8,341 nt of DNA from Micavibrio aeruginosavorus (GCA_003241285.1 QFOT01000098.1:1-8341), one strand, 5' to 3'. Counted from the first letter of the stretch, positions 1 through 7,021 are shown. Made by a program: numbers and translations. Notes: generated from the sequence alone by a model not told the origin.

Positions 1-342
1 CAGATTACCAAAGGGCTATATTTAGTAAACCTTACAAATGACGATCCCGCAAATTTGATTGCCAATATAAAGGCGATATTCCCACGAAAGCGCACAGCTA
101 GTATTTTACAAATGGTAGGATTTGCCTATCTTTCAGAAAAACTGGGAGTCAAAGGCGCAAAACTGCACCTCGGCCTGAACAGTCAGAACTTTTACCGCCT
201 AAAAAAAGACCTGAAAGCCTTGGATGGAATCCGTACAACCCCTCGCTTTTCAGTGCTGAAAGGAGTAAAAGAGCAGATAAAAGAATTTATCCCGGTCATT
301 GCTGATGACCTTGTGAAAACCGATTTATTGAAAATTGTATAG
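1..342 (+). CDS. Hypothetical protein, C-terminal part only
   Basis: The frame is open from the first base of the window and ends with TAG at 340-342, so at least 113 residues of C-terminal sequence are present and the start lies upstream. A TTG at 55 could serve as a start, but the frame is open before it and no ribosome binding site precedes it, so a truncated gene is the better reading. The visible part is basic (lysine and arginine rich) and looks helical, with alternating hydrophobic positions. I see no catalytic motif, membrane segment or metal site and do not recognise the family. Its stop lies 8 bases before the restriction-modification gene, so the two are probably co-transcribed. 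A role as regulator or accessory protein of that enzyme is possible but rests only on position. Confidence 0.6.
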   Translation, partial: QITKGLYLVNLTNDDPANLIANIKAIFPRKRTASILQMVGFAYLSEKLGVKGAKLHLGLNSQNFYRLKKDLKALDGIRTTPRFSVLKGVKEQIKEFIPVIADDLVKTDLLKIV

Positions 343-350
343 GGCCGAAT

Positions 351-3300
351 ATGAACCTCACTGAATATGTCCAAGATATAAGCAAGCGTTTCGCAAAGGG
401 CGATGCAAGAGAACATACTTATCGCGGTTCTTTGCAAAATCTCTTGGAAACTATAATACCCAATATTCAGGCCACTAATGAACCCGCTCGAATAAAGTGC
501 GGTGCACCGGACTATGTCCTAACTCGAAAAGATTTGCCTATTGGATATATTGAGGCAAAAGACGTCGATGAGCCGCTTGATAAAGTAGAGAAAACTGAGC
601 AGCTGAAACGCTATCTAGAATCTTTAGATAATCTGATTTTGACCGATTACCTCGAATTTCGATTTTTTAAAAATACCGTGAAAGTAGAAACGGTAAGGAT
701 AGCGAAAGTCGATGGAAAATCCATTGTACCGATCCCTGAAAATTTTGAGCGGCTTAAAACACTTTTGATCGATTTTGCTGCATTTCAGGGCCAGACTATT
801 AAGTCAGCAAAAAAACTAGCCGCTATGATGGCGCAAAAAGCTAAATTAATGCGCGATGTCTTCGAAAATATTCTGACAGCCGAAGAAGACAGTACTTTAA
901 AAGATCAAATGCGGGCCTTCAAAACCGTCTTAATGCACGATTTGGAAGCTTCCGAATTTGCCGATATTTATGCTCAGACAATTGCATACGGACTTTTTAC
1001 AGCCCGGTTACATGATACAACTTTAGAGACTTTTAGTCGCAGCGAAGCACTTCTACTTATCCCCGCCAGCAACCCTTTTCTGCGACAGCTTTTTAGTTAT
1101 GTCGCTGGGCCGGAATTGGACACGCGTGTTATCTGGATCGTCGATGCTCTTTGTGATGTTTATAGGGCGACAGACCTAAAAGCCATCCTAAAAGATTTTG
1201 GAACAGCCACCGGGCAAAATGACCCCGTCCTGCACTTTTATGAAACATTTCTAGGAGAATACGATAAATCTTTGAAGAAAGCGCGTGGCGTTTGGTACAC
1301 GCCTGAACCCGTAGTTCAATATATTGTTCGCGCTATCGACGATGTGCTGAAAGGTCATTTTGACCTTAAAGAAGGCTTAGCCGATACCAGTAAGATTGAA
1401 ATCGAAGTCGATAGTGACCGCGTTAGTAAAAAAACCGGAAAACGTGAAAAAGACAAAAAATCCATTCACACAGTTCAGCTTTTAGACGTTGCCACAGGCA
1501 CAGGCACGTTTCTCGCCGAAACTATTAAACAAATTTATCGCAAGTTTGATGGTATGGAAGGTTTATGGAGCCGATACGTCGATAACGAGCTGTTACCTCG
1601 TCTACATGGCTTTGAATTGCTAATGGCGTCCTATGCCATGTGCCACATGAAAATTGATCTTCTTCTTCAAGAAACAGGCTATAAACCGCTTGACCCTAAT
1701 AAACCGCCCCGCGTCAGCGTTTACCTGACTAACAGCCTTGAAGAATATCATCCAGACGCCGATACCCTTTTTGCTAGCTGGCTATCGCATGAAGCCAATG
1801 CCGCTAGCCGAATTAAAAAAGATATGCCTATCATGGTAGCCTTTGGCAATCCTCCATATGCGGTTAGCAGCTCAAATAAAGGCAAATGGATTCAAAACCT
1901 GATTGCCGATTATAAAAAAGACCTGAATGAAAAGAAAATTAATTTGGATGATGATTACATCAAATTCATCCGATACGCCGAGCATTACATCGAACGCACA
2001 GGCTACGGTATAATTGCCATGATTACCAATAACAGTTTTCTGGATGGCGTTACACACCGGCAGATGCGCAAACATCTGCTGGAAACATTCGACAGCATTT
2101 ATATATATGATCTTCATGGCAGTGCAAAGAAGAAGGAAACTGCGCCGGATGGATCAAAGGACGAAAACGTCTTCGATATTCAACAGGGTGTTTCAATTTC
2201 TATTTTTGTAAAGACACGAGCAAAAAGTAAAGAATTGGCTGAGGTCTATCATGCAGATAGCTATGGCCTGCGTGAAGATAAATACGACCGACTAGTAAAT
2301 CAGAATCTAAAAACCACAGGTTTTTCAAAGGTTCAATATAAGGAGCCTTACTACTTTTTTACTCCCATTACTTATTCAGCAAGCGAACAAGGTGAGTATT
2401 CGAAAGGTTTTTCCATTACAGATTTATTTATTATTTCTAATAATGGTCTAAAAACTGACCGAGATGATTTATTCATAGATGATAAAAAGCCAGCATTGTC
2501 TGAAAGAATCCAGACGCTTTTAAGCCAAGAAATTCCGCCTTCATTCATAGATAGATATGAAGTGAAAGATTCTGGCAGTTATAAAATTACAAATAAAATT
2601 TCTGGCAAAAGATTTTCCTCTGATTTATTGGACCGCATTTTATATCGTCCGTTAGACACAAGATGGATTTACTACGATGCAGATATAATAAGTAGGCCAG
2701 CATCAAAGGTAATGCGCCATTTTACTGGCAAAAGTAACCTTGGTCTTATTATCCCTAGGCAAGTACCATCTAGCGAATCCAGTGGGGCGTTAGTTACAAA
2801 CTGCCTGGCGGGCCATAAGTCTTTCAGTGCTTATAACATTAATACGATTTTTCCTCTTTACCTGTATGAAACAAATGGTGGTTTAGTAGGTAATAACACT
2901 TCGAATCTTGAGCATAAATTATATGAGAAAATCAAAAAAGATGTTCCAGAATTGACGCCCGAAAACCTGTTCGACTTCATTTATGCAGTTTTACATGCAC
3001 CAGCGTACCGTAAACGCTATGCTGAATTTCTAAAAATAGACTTCCCGCGCATCCCGTACCCGCCTAATTCAAAATCATTCCATGCACTTGCAGAAAAAGG
3101 CGCTGAACTTCGCGGCTTGCATTTAATGGAAAGTGATTTGCTTGAACAGAAATTGACGACGTATCCCAATGATGGAAATCACGAAGTTATCAAGCCGCGC
3201 TTTGGAGAGGGAAAAGTTTGGATAAATGAAACTCAATATTTTGGCAATGTACCTGAAATCGTATGGAATTTTTATATCGGAGGTTACCAGCCAGCACAGA

Positions 3301-3434
3301 AATGGCTGAAAGATCGTAAGGAAAGAAATCTTTCAATTGATGATATTCGCCATTACCAACGCATTATTATCGCATTAAATGAAACTGATCGAATTATGAA
3401 AGAAATCGACCAGATAGATTTCCTACCGAACTAG
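351..3434 (+). CDS. Single-chain restriction-modification enzyme (type IIG/ISP-like): nuclease, N6-adenine methyltransferase and specificity domains
   Basis: This 1027-residue protein probably methylates adenine N6 in a specific DNA site and cleaves unmodified DNA. Residues 1-110 look like a PD-(D/E)xK nuclease: E33, D54 (in GAPDYV), E68-A-K70 (in GYIEAKD) and a QxxxY pair Q84/Y88. A helical linker follows. The methyltransferase core begins with the YTPEP motif near 316-320, has the SAM-binding motif DVATGTGTF at 379-387 and the catalytic NPPY at 500-503, which marks an N6-adenine enzyme. The C-terminal part (about 630-1027), with LHAPAYRKRY at 881-890 and PRIPYP at 899-904, resembles specificity domains of type ISP enzymes. 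LlaGI-like type ISP proteins are about 1,570 residues with a helicase between nuclease and methylase; here the gap is about 190 residues with no Walker A motif, so no translocase is present. ATG 351 is chosen because it lies 8 bases after the upstream stop, although its Shine-Dalgarno (AGGG) is weak. The target site cannot be read from sequence. Confidence 0.9.
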   Translation: MNLTEYVQDISKRFAKGDAREHTYRGSLQNLLETIIPNIQATNEPARIKCGAPDYVLTRKDLPIGYIEAKDVDEPLDKVEKTEQLKRYLESLDNLILTDYLEFRFFKNTVKVETVRIAKVDGKSIVPIPENFERLKTLLIDFAAFQGQTIKSAKKLAAMMAQKAKLMRDVFENILTAEEDSTLKDQMRAFKTVLMHDLEASEFADIYAQTIAYGLFTARLHDTTLETFSRSEALLLIPASNPFLRQLFSYVAGPELDTRVIWIVDALCDVYRATDLKAILKDFGTATGQNDPVLHFYETFLGEYDKSLKKARGVWYTPEPVVQYIVRAIDDVLKGHFDLKEGLADTSKIEIEVDSDRVSKKTGKREKDKKSIHTVQLLDVATGTGTFLAETIKQIYRKFDGMEGLWSRYVDNELLPRLHGFELLMASYAMCHMKIDLLLQETGYKPLDPNKPPRVSVYLTNSLEEYHPDADTLFASWLSHEANAASRIKKDMPIMVAFGNPPYAVSSSNKGKWIQNLIADYKKDLNEKKINLDDDYIKFIRYAEHYIERTGYGIIAMITNNSFLDGVTHRQMRKHLLETFDSIYIYDLHGSAKKKETAPDGSKDENVFDIQQGVSISIFVKTRAKSKELAEVYHADSYGLREDKYDRLVNQNLKTTGFSKVQYKEPYYFFTPITYSASEQGEYSKGFSITDLFIISNNGLKTDRDDLFIDDKKPALSERIQTLLSQEIPPSFIDRYEVKDSGSYKITNKISGKRFSSDLLDRILYRPLDTRWIYYDADIISRPASKVMRHFTGKSNLGLIIPRQVPSSESSGALVTNCLAGHKSFSAYNINTIFPLYLYETNGGLVGNNTSNLEHKLYEKIKKDVPELTPENLFDFIYAVLHAPAYRKRYAEFLKIDFPRIPYPPNSKSFHALAEKGAELRGLHLMESDLLEQKLTTYPNDGNHEVIKPRFGEGKVWINETQYFGNVPEIVWNFYIGGYQPAQKWLKDRKERNLSIDDIRHYQRIIIALNETDRIMKEIDQIDFLPN

Positions 3435-3479
3435 TCAGTAGAATATATTTTAACAATCTTAAATTATGGACAAATCTCG

Positions 3480-4385
3480 ATGATAGATTTTAAAGAAATA
3501 ACATCTGGTGAGAATTGGGAGTTATTCGCACGCGATTTCTTTTCCCAAATTGATTTTATTATTGATGAAGATCCAAGCCGAGGTGCGGATGGTGGTAAAG
3601 ACCTCGTGATTTCAGAACAAGTTTCAGGAAAACTGCACACAAAAAAATTTAAATGGCTTGTAAGCTGTAAGCACTACGCGATCAGCGGTTCTGCTGTTGG
3701 GACAGGTGATGAAATCGATATATCAGATAGATTACGGAGGCATAAATGTGATGGCTTTATAGGATTTTATTCGACACTGGCTTCTAGCGAACTTACAAAC
3801 AGACTTTCTACATTAAAAGAAAATGGGGATATAAAAGATTATAATATTTTTGATGGCCATAAAGTTGCTGGATATTCTTATGCATATGGCTTGTCAAAAC
3901 TAGCTTATAAATATTTTCCTGTTTCATATTTAAAGATGAGGCCAGTGCAACAGATTGTTGATCATCACATAGAACTAAAATGCGAAATTTGCGGCTGTGA
4001 CTGGACAAAAGAAATTATCGTTACACCCAATATGGGAATCATCGTATATGCAGATAAAAAGGATAGCGATGGAAATTATTTTACTGATGATGTCTTTATA
4101 AGCTGCAAAGGAGAGTGTGACGATAGATTAAAACGGAAGCTTCACAATTCCGGGTATATTGATCTTTGGCAAGATATAGAAGACCTATGCAATCCCCTAC
4201 TTTTTTTGAAAGATATTTTCGTCTATATGAATATCTTGCACAATCAGGATAAAAAATTTTCTGAAACTGCACATCAGAAAATAAAAAATATATATATTGC
4301 TGTTTCCCAACGTGTTCTAAGAGAAATAACGGAAGAAGATCGCAAGGGATACAATGTGGCCAATTCTGTAGATTGGCTAAGGTAA
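3480..4385 (+). CDS. Mrr-like restriction endonuclease with a cysteine-rich C-terminal half
   Basis: The N-terminal part of this 301-residue protein fits the Mrr-like branch of PD-(D/E)xK nucleases: an N-terminal helix (ENWELFARDFF), then RGADGGKDL at 34-42 with probable metal-binding D41, then WLVSCKH at 59-65 with probable catalytic K64. The position usually E or Q before the lysine is S62; as I recall, a VSCKH form is found in part of this family, so it need not be inactive. The second half is unassigned. It holds C168, C171 and C173 and a later pair C209/C213, which could bind zinc, and ends in a helical region rich in charged residues. The gene starts 45 bases after the restriction-modification gene with no clear Shine-Dalgarno, and is visibly A+T richer than the methylase core. 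It may restrict modified DNA or act with the upstream enzyme; that link is positional inference. Confidence 0.75.
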   Translation: MIDFKEITSGENWELFARDFFSQIDFIIDEDPSRGADGGKDLVISEQVSGKLHTKKFKWLVSCKHYAISGSAVGTGDEIDISDRLRRHKCDGFIGFYSTLASSELTNRLSTLKENGDIKDYNIFDGHKVAGYSYAYGLSKLAYKYFPVSYLKMRPVQQIVDHHIELKCEICGCDWTKEIIVTPNMGIIVYADKKDSDGNYFTDDVFISCKGECDDRLKRKLHNSGYIDLWQDIEDLCNPLLFLKDIFVYMNILHNQDKKFSETAHQKIKNIYIAVSQRVLREITEEDRKGYNVANSVDWLR

Positions 4386-4396
4386 TAATTATTATG

Positions 4397-4415
4397 TTGT
4401 ACGGAACACATACAA
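4397..4415. promoter_or_regulatory. Candidate HigA operator (inverted repeat over the -35 box)
   Basis: TTGTA at 4397-4401 and TACAA at 4411-4415 form a perfect 5-base inverted repeat with a 9-base spacer. It overlaps the -35 box, where a HigA dimer or HigBA complex would block RNA polymerase. HigA proteins are known to autorepress through short palindromes in their own promoters. The arms are short and no second copy is seen, so the assignment is tentative. Confidence 0.35.
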
Positions 4416-4425
4416 TTGCTATACT
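4397..4425 (+). promoter_or_regulatory. Sigma70-type extended -10 promoter of the higBA unit
   Basis: A -35 box TTGTAC (4397-4402) and a -10 box TATACT (4420-4425) are separated by exactly 17 bases. The -10 is preceded by TG at 4417-4418, one base away, an extended -10 element. Transcription should start near 4432, only about 6 bases before the higB ATG at 4438. It is the best promoter match I found in the island. Confidence 0.7.
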
Positions 4426-4437
4426 GGACTTAGGTAA

Positions 4438-4719
4438 ATGATTAGGTCATTTGCCTGTAAAGATACGGAAAAAGTCTGGAACGGTCTAAAAGTAAAGGCT
4501 TTTCCGGGTGATATGCAGGATCGGGCTTTGCGGAAATTGCGTCAGATTGATGCCGCGCAAAGCGTAGATGACCTGAAAAACCCGCCCGGAAACAGGTTGG
4601 AAGCCTTGAAAGGCAACCGGAAGGGGCAAATGAGTATCAGGATAAACGATCAGTGGCGTATCTGCTTTATTTGGCAGGATAATGAAGCCAATGACGTCGA
4701 AATTGTAGATTATCATTGA
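4438..4719 (+). CDS. higB: HigB-family toxin (RelE-like mRNA endoribonuclease)
   Basis: This 93-residue protein matches the HigB branch of the RelE/ParE fold in length and sequence. HigB toxins bind the ribosome and cleave mRNA during translation, arresting growth until HigA neutralises them. Typical features are the NPPGNRLEALKG block (48-59), the strand GQMSIRIN (63-70), QWRICF (72-77) and the C-terminal DYH (91-93), which matches the terminal D-Y-H implicated in catalysis in the Proteus HigB toxin. Toxin-first order is characteristic of higBA. ATG 4438 is used because the extended -10 promoter ends just upstream; the transcript leader would be about 6 bases, with only an AGG at 4432-4434 as a possible ribosome binding site. 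The protein looks complete and intact. Confidence 0.93.
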   Translation: MIRSFACKDTEKVWNGLKVKAFPGDMQDRALRKLRQIDAAQSVDDLKNPPGNRLEALKGNRKGQMSIRINDQWRICFIWQDNEANDVEIVDYH

Positions 4720-4723
4720 AGGA
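4718..4723 (+). promoter_or_regulatory. Shine-Dalgarno deciding the higA start
   Basis: GAAGGA overlaps the higB stop codon (4717-4719) and lies 8 bases before the ATG at 4732. It would overlap the other in-frame ATG at 4723, which therefore cannot use it. This favours 4732 as the start and suggests higA translation is coupled to termination of higB. Confidence 0.6.
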
Positions 4724-4731
4724 TGTATGAC

Positions 4732-5043
4732 ATGGCACAGCTTTTAAAAAACCCCCACCCCGGCGAAATTCTGCAAGAAGAATTTCTGGAACCTCTTGGC
4801 CTATCGCAAAACGCGCTGGCGCAAGCTATTGGCGTTCCCGCTAACCGTATCAATGAAATCATCCGTGGTCGTCGTGGCATTACCGCAGACACCGATCTAC
4901 GCTTGGCGCGTTTCTTTAAATTGTCCGAAGGTTACTGGCTTCGCTTACAGAATACATACGATATGATGGAAGCAAGGCGCGAAGTCGGCAAAGATATAGG
5001 CAAGATTAAGCCCTTTAAGGCACAAGAAGTTGCTTATGCCTGA
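4732..5043 (+). CDS. higA: HigA-family antitoxin, XRE-type helix-turn-helix
   Basis: From ATG 4732 the protein has 103 residues; starting at ATG 4723 would add three (MYD). The start motif NPHPGEIL (7-14) is the hallmark of HigA/VapI-type antitoxins. A helix-turn-helix follows at about 24-45: SQNALAQAIGV as first and turn part, and NRINEIIRGRR as recognition helix. The rest, including EGYWLRLQNTYD (66-77), is typical of the family's dimerisation and toxin-contact region. HigA neutralises HigB and represses the shared promoter, probably through the inverted repeat at 4397-4415. It begins 12 bases after the higB stop, and its last 8 bases overlap the start of the HEPN-motif gene, so the three genes are probably translated in series. 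Confidence 0.94.
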   Translation: MAQLLKNPHPGEILQEEFLEPLGLSQNALAQAIGVPANRINEIIRGRRGITADTDLRLARFFKLSEGYWLRLQNTYDMMEARREVGKDIGKIKPFKAQEVAYA

Positions 5044-5485
5044 TTTACAGCAAATTGCATGTAATTATTTTCTCCTGCTCTCAAGTCTAGAATACGCTCT
5101 TAAAAATAGCGGATTTGTCAAGGTGGATAGTAGTTATAATGCAGAACCTGATTGGAACAAATTTAAAGACGAAGTTCACGATAAAATGAATATCGATATT
5201 AGCGATCCAGATATTCAAGAAATAATTAAAAGTCGTCCAGCGCGTCAAATCTTTAAGAATGACAACCTTACATGGGCAACACCTGATAGGATTAACCCAC
5301 AAAAGACAAAGGAATTTATCGACGCCTGTTTGACTATCAGGAACAATCTATTCCATGGCGGAAAGCATAAAGATGGCAATGCAGGAAGAAATGAAGTCCT
5401 TATCAAAGCTGCAACAAAAATACTAAATGCGGCAATTGAAGCATGTCCACTTGTTAAGAATAAATTTGACGAAGCTACCCTATAA
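5036..5485 (+). CDS. Small HEPN-motif protein, candidate ribonuclease or third component of the HigBA unit
   Basis: The frame can start with TTG at 5030, but ATG 5036 is preferred: AAGAAG at 5024-5029 lies 6 bases upstream. That gives 149 residues. The informative motif is R102-N-N-L-F-H107 followed by GGK, matching the Rx4-6H signature of HEPN domains in the RNxxFHG form seen in Apea-like families. HEPN proteins are often metal-independent RNases in toxin-antitoxin and phage-defence systems, though some are inactive. Helices before (about 4-24 and 89-102) and after (about 118-136) the motif fit an all-helical HEPN bundle. I see no other domain or membrane segment. The gene overlaps higA by 8 bases and ends 12 bases before the recombinase. 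A link to HigBA function is inferred from this overlap; it could also be an independent passenger. Confidence 0.75.
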   Translation: MPDLQQIACNYFLLLSSLEYALKNSGFVKVDSSYNAEPDWNKFKDEVHDKMNIDISDPDIQEIIKSRPARQIFKNDNLTWATPDRINPQKTKEFIDACLTIRNNLFHGGKHKDGNAGRNEVLIKAATKILNAAIEACPLVKNKFDEATL

Positions 5486-5488
5486 GGA
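5484..5488 (+). promoter_or_regulatory. Strong Shine-Dalgarno of the recombinase gene
   Basis: AAGGA overlaps the TAA stop (5483-5485) of the HEPN gene and lies 9 bases before ATG 5498. It fixes the recombinase start and implies translation directly after the HEPN gene on one mRNA. Confidence 0.65.
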
Positions 5489-5497
5489 ACAGGCAAA

Positions 5498-7021
5498 ATG
5501 AAGAACGCAATTATCCTTGTCCGTGTATCTAGCAAAGAACAGGAAGACGGTTTTTCCCTCGATGCCCAGCTTGCCAATCTCCAAGCCTACGCCCAGCGCA
5601 AAGAATTGAACGTTATTCAGGTTTTCAGGATTGTAGAATCCTCGACTAAAGGTTATCGGCCTGAATTTGAGCGCATGATTGAATTTATACGCCAGCAGCC
5701 GAAACGGATTGCCCTAATTGTTGATTGCGTTGATCGTTTACAGCGCAGCTTTTCCCATACGCCTATTCTCGACGGACTTATGAAAGACGATAAACTGGAA
5801 ATTCATTTTGTCAGGGAGGGTAATATTCTGGATCGGGACGCTTCTAGCAGCCAGAAACTCATGTGGAACATGGGCGTTGTTATGGCACAATCCTATACCG
5901 ATCAGCTATCGGATAACGTCAAGCGTAGCGTTAGGCACAAGATCAGCAAGGGCGAGTGTATCCACATGGCCCCTATTGGCTATCTGAACGCTATCGATAA
6001 GGATACACTCCACAATACGGTTATTCTGGACAAAGAACGCGCCTTTCTTGTCAAAAAGCTATTCACAGAATATGCGACTGGCACTGTATCCCTGCACGAA
6101 CTGGCCAGACGTTCCAAGGATTGGGGATTGAGAACGAAGAAAGGTCATCCGGTCAGCGTCCAGACCTTATCCAATATGTTTCGTAATCCGTTCTATTACG
6201 GCATGATGCGTATCAAGGAACAGCTTTACCCTCATGCCTACCCTGCGCTGGTCGATAAAGCCCTGTATGACGCCTGTGAGCGCATTTACAGCAAGCCTAG
6301 CCCTAACACATCGGCCCCGGCTACCAGCGACCTGCCGTTTATTCTGAATGGCCTGATTTCCTGCGCCATAACGGGCCGTAGGGTGTCCTGCGACCTCAAG
6401 AAGGGCAAATACGTCTATCTAATTACCCGTGATCCTGAAAACCCCGATAAAAAGGTCTGGATACCTGAAAAGACGGTCATGGATCAGTTACAGGCCGTTA
6501 TTCACTCAATAACAATTCCTCAAGAGGTTTTAGAGCCTATCGTCGATTATCTGCGTCAAAGCCATGAAGCCGAAACCCAGCATTATCGGGATACGATTTC
6601 TGCCTTGCAGAAGGAAGCCGCCGCTATTACCGACAAACTGGCCCGACTGACTGACTTTCTTTTGGACGGGAGTATTACTAGAGACATTTATGCCCAGAAG
6701 CATGACGAACTTCAAAACCGCCGGATGGAAATTAATAAATCTCTCGAACGTAATACGGATGCAGACGGCCAATTCAAAATCGCTTTATCTACGCTGCTTT
6801 CGCTATCTTCCCGGATCGGGTCACTTTTCGATAGTTCGACACTCGCCGAAAAACGCCGCTTAATAGGTTTTGTGTTTTCGAACTTGCAATTAAATGGCAA
6901 AAGCCTCGATTTTACATTGCGTAAACCGTTCGACCTGTTCGTCAATTTGGCTGATTGTAAAGAATGGCGTCCCCTACGGGATTCGAACCCGTGTCGCGTC
7001 CGTGAAAGGGACGTGTCCTAG
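5498..7021 (+). CDS. Large serine recombinase, probable integrase of the island
   Basis: This 507-residue protein carries out site-specific integration and excision through a covalent serine-DNA intermediate. The resolvase domain covers about 1-150: ILVRVSSKEQ (6-15) with R9 and probable nucleophile S11, and VDRLQRSF (78-85) with R80 and R83. A recombinase domain follows (about 155-260; GYLN 161-164, FRNPFYYGMM 228-237). The region at 280-325 corresponds to the zinc ribbon but keeps only C289 of the first CxxC and lacks the later pair. A coiled coil (about 355-418) comes next. The sequence LRKPFDLF (474-481) is the natural-looking end of the core. Residues 490-507 are encoded by the antisense of the tRNA-Glu gene, ending with a TAG inside it, so the C-terminus is supplied by the attachment site. 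The gene is 12 bases downstream of the HEPN gene, with a good Shine-Dalgarno, and probably shares the higBA promoter. Function as integrase is likely from family and position. Confidence 0.92.
   Translation: MKNAIILVRVSSKEQEDGFSLDAQLANLQAYAQRKELNVIQVFRIVESSTKGYRPEFERMIEFIRQQPKRIALIVDCVDRLQRSFSHTPILDGLMKDDKLEIHFVREGNILDRDASSSQKLMWNMGVVMAQSYTDQLSDNVKRSVRHKISKGECIHMAPIGYLNAIDKDTLHNTVILDKERAFLVKKLFTEYATGTVSLHELARRSKDWGLRTKKGHPVSVQTLSNMFRNPFYYGMMRIKEQLYPHAYPALVDKALYDACERIYSKPSPNTSAPATSDLPFILNGLISCAITGRRVSCDLKKGKYVYLITRDPENPDKKVWIPEKTVMDQLQAVIHSITIPQEVLEPIVDYLRQSHEAETQHYRDTISALQKEAAAITDKLARLTDFLLDGSITRDIYAQKHDELQNRRMEINKSLERNTDADGQFKIALSTLLSLSSRIGSLFDSSTLAEKRRLIGFVFSNLQLNGKSLDFTLRKPFDLFVNLADCKEWRPLRDSNPCRVRERDVS
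6965..7021. other. Probable attachment site junction (att) in the 3' part of tRNA-Glu
   Basis: The recombinase frame and the tRNA overlap here by 57 bases in opposite directions, with no intergenic gap on the island side. Integrases are commonly encoded next to their attachment site, and insertion at a tRNA 3' end leaves the tRNA rebuilt by the element. The exact crossover cannot be placed, because the second junction and the empty site are not in the window. Confidence 0.55.

Larger units (their letters stand above)
1..7021. mobile_element. Right end of an integrated defence-type genomic island
   Basis: The block up to the tRNA-Glu gene carries accessory functions only: restriction-modification, an Mrr-like nuclease, HigBA, a HEPN-motif protein and a large serine recombinase. 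All are on one strand. The recombinase lies at the very edge and its frame enters the 3' half of the tRNA gene, the usual layout of an element inserted into a tRNA 3' end. Base composition is uneven and in places much lower than beyond the tRNA. The other end and its attachment site lie outside the window, so the size is unknown. That this is one element rather than a stack of insertions is inference. Confidence 0.6.

Noticed and set aside
3466..3483. Five-codon reading frame whose TGA overlaps the ATG of the Mrr-like gene
   Set aside because: It could act by translational coupling, but no ribosome binding site precedes it and the region is A+T rich, so chance is enough to explain it.
4723..4725. 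ATG 4723 as the start of higA
   Set aside because: The only Shine-Dalgarno (4718-4723) overlaps this codon but is well spaced for ATG 4732, where the protein also begins in the usual HigA manner.
5245..5577. 110-codon minus-strand reading frame
   Set aside because: It lies opposite the HEPN gene and the recombinase start, has no recognisable motif or ribosome binding site, and is a shadow of well-supported genes.
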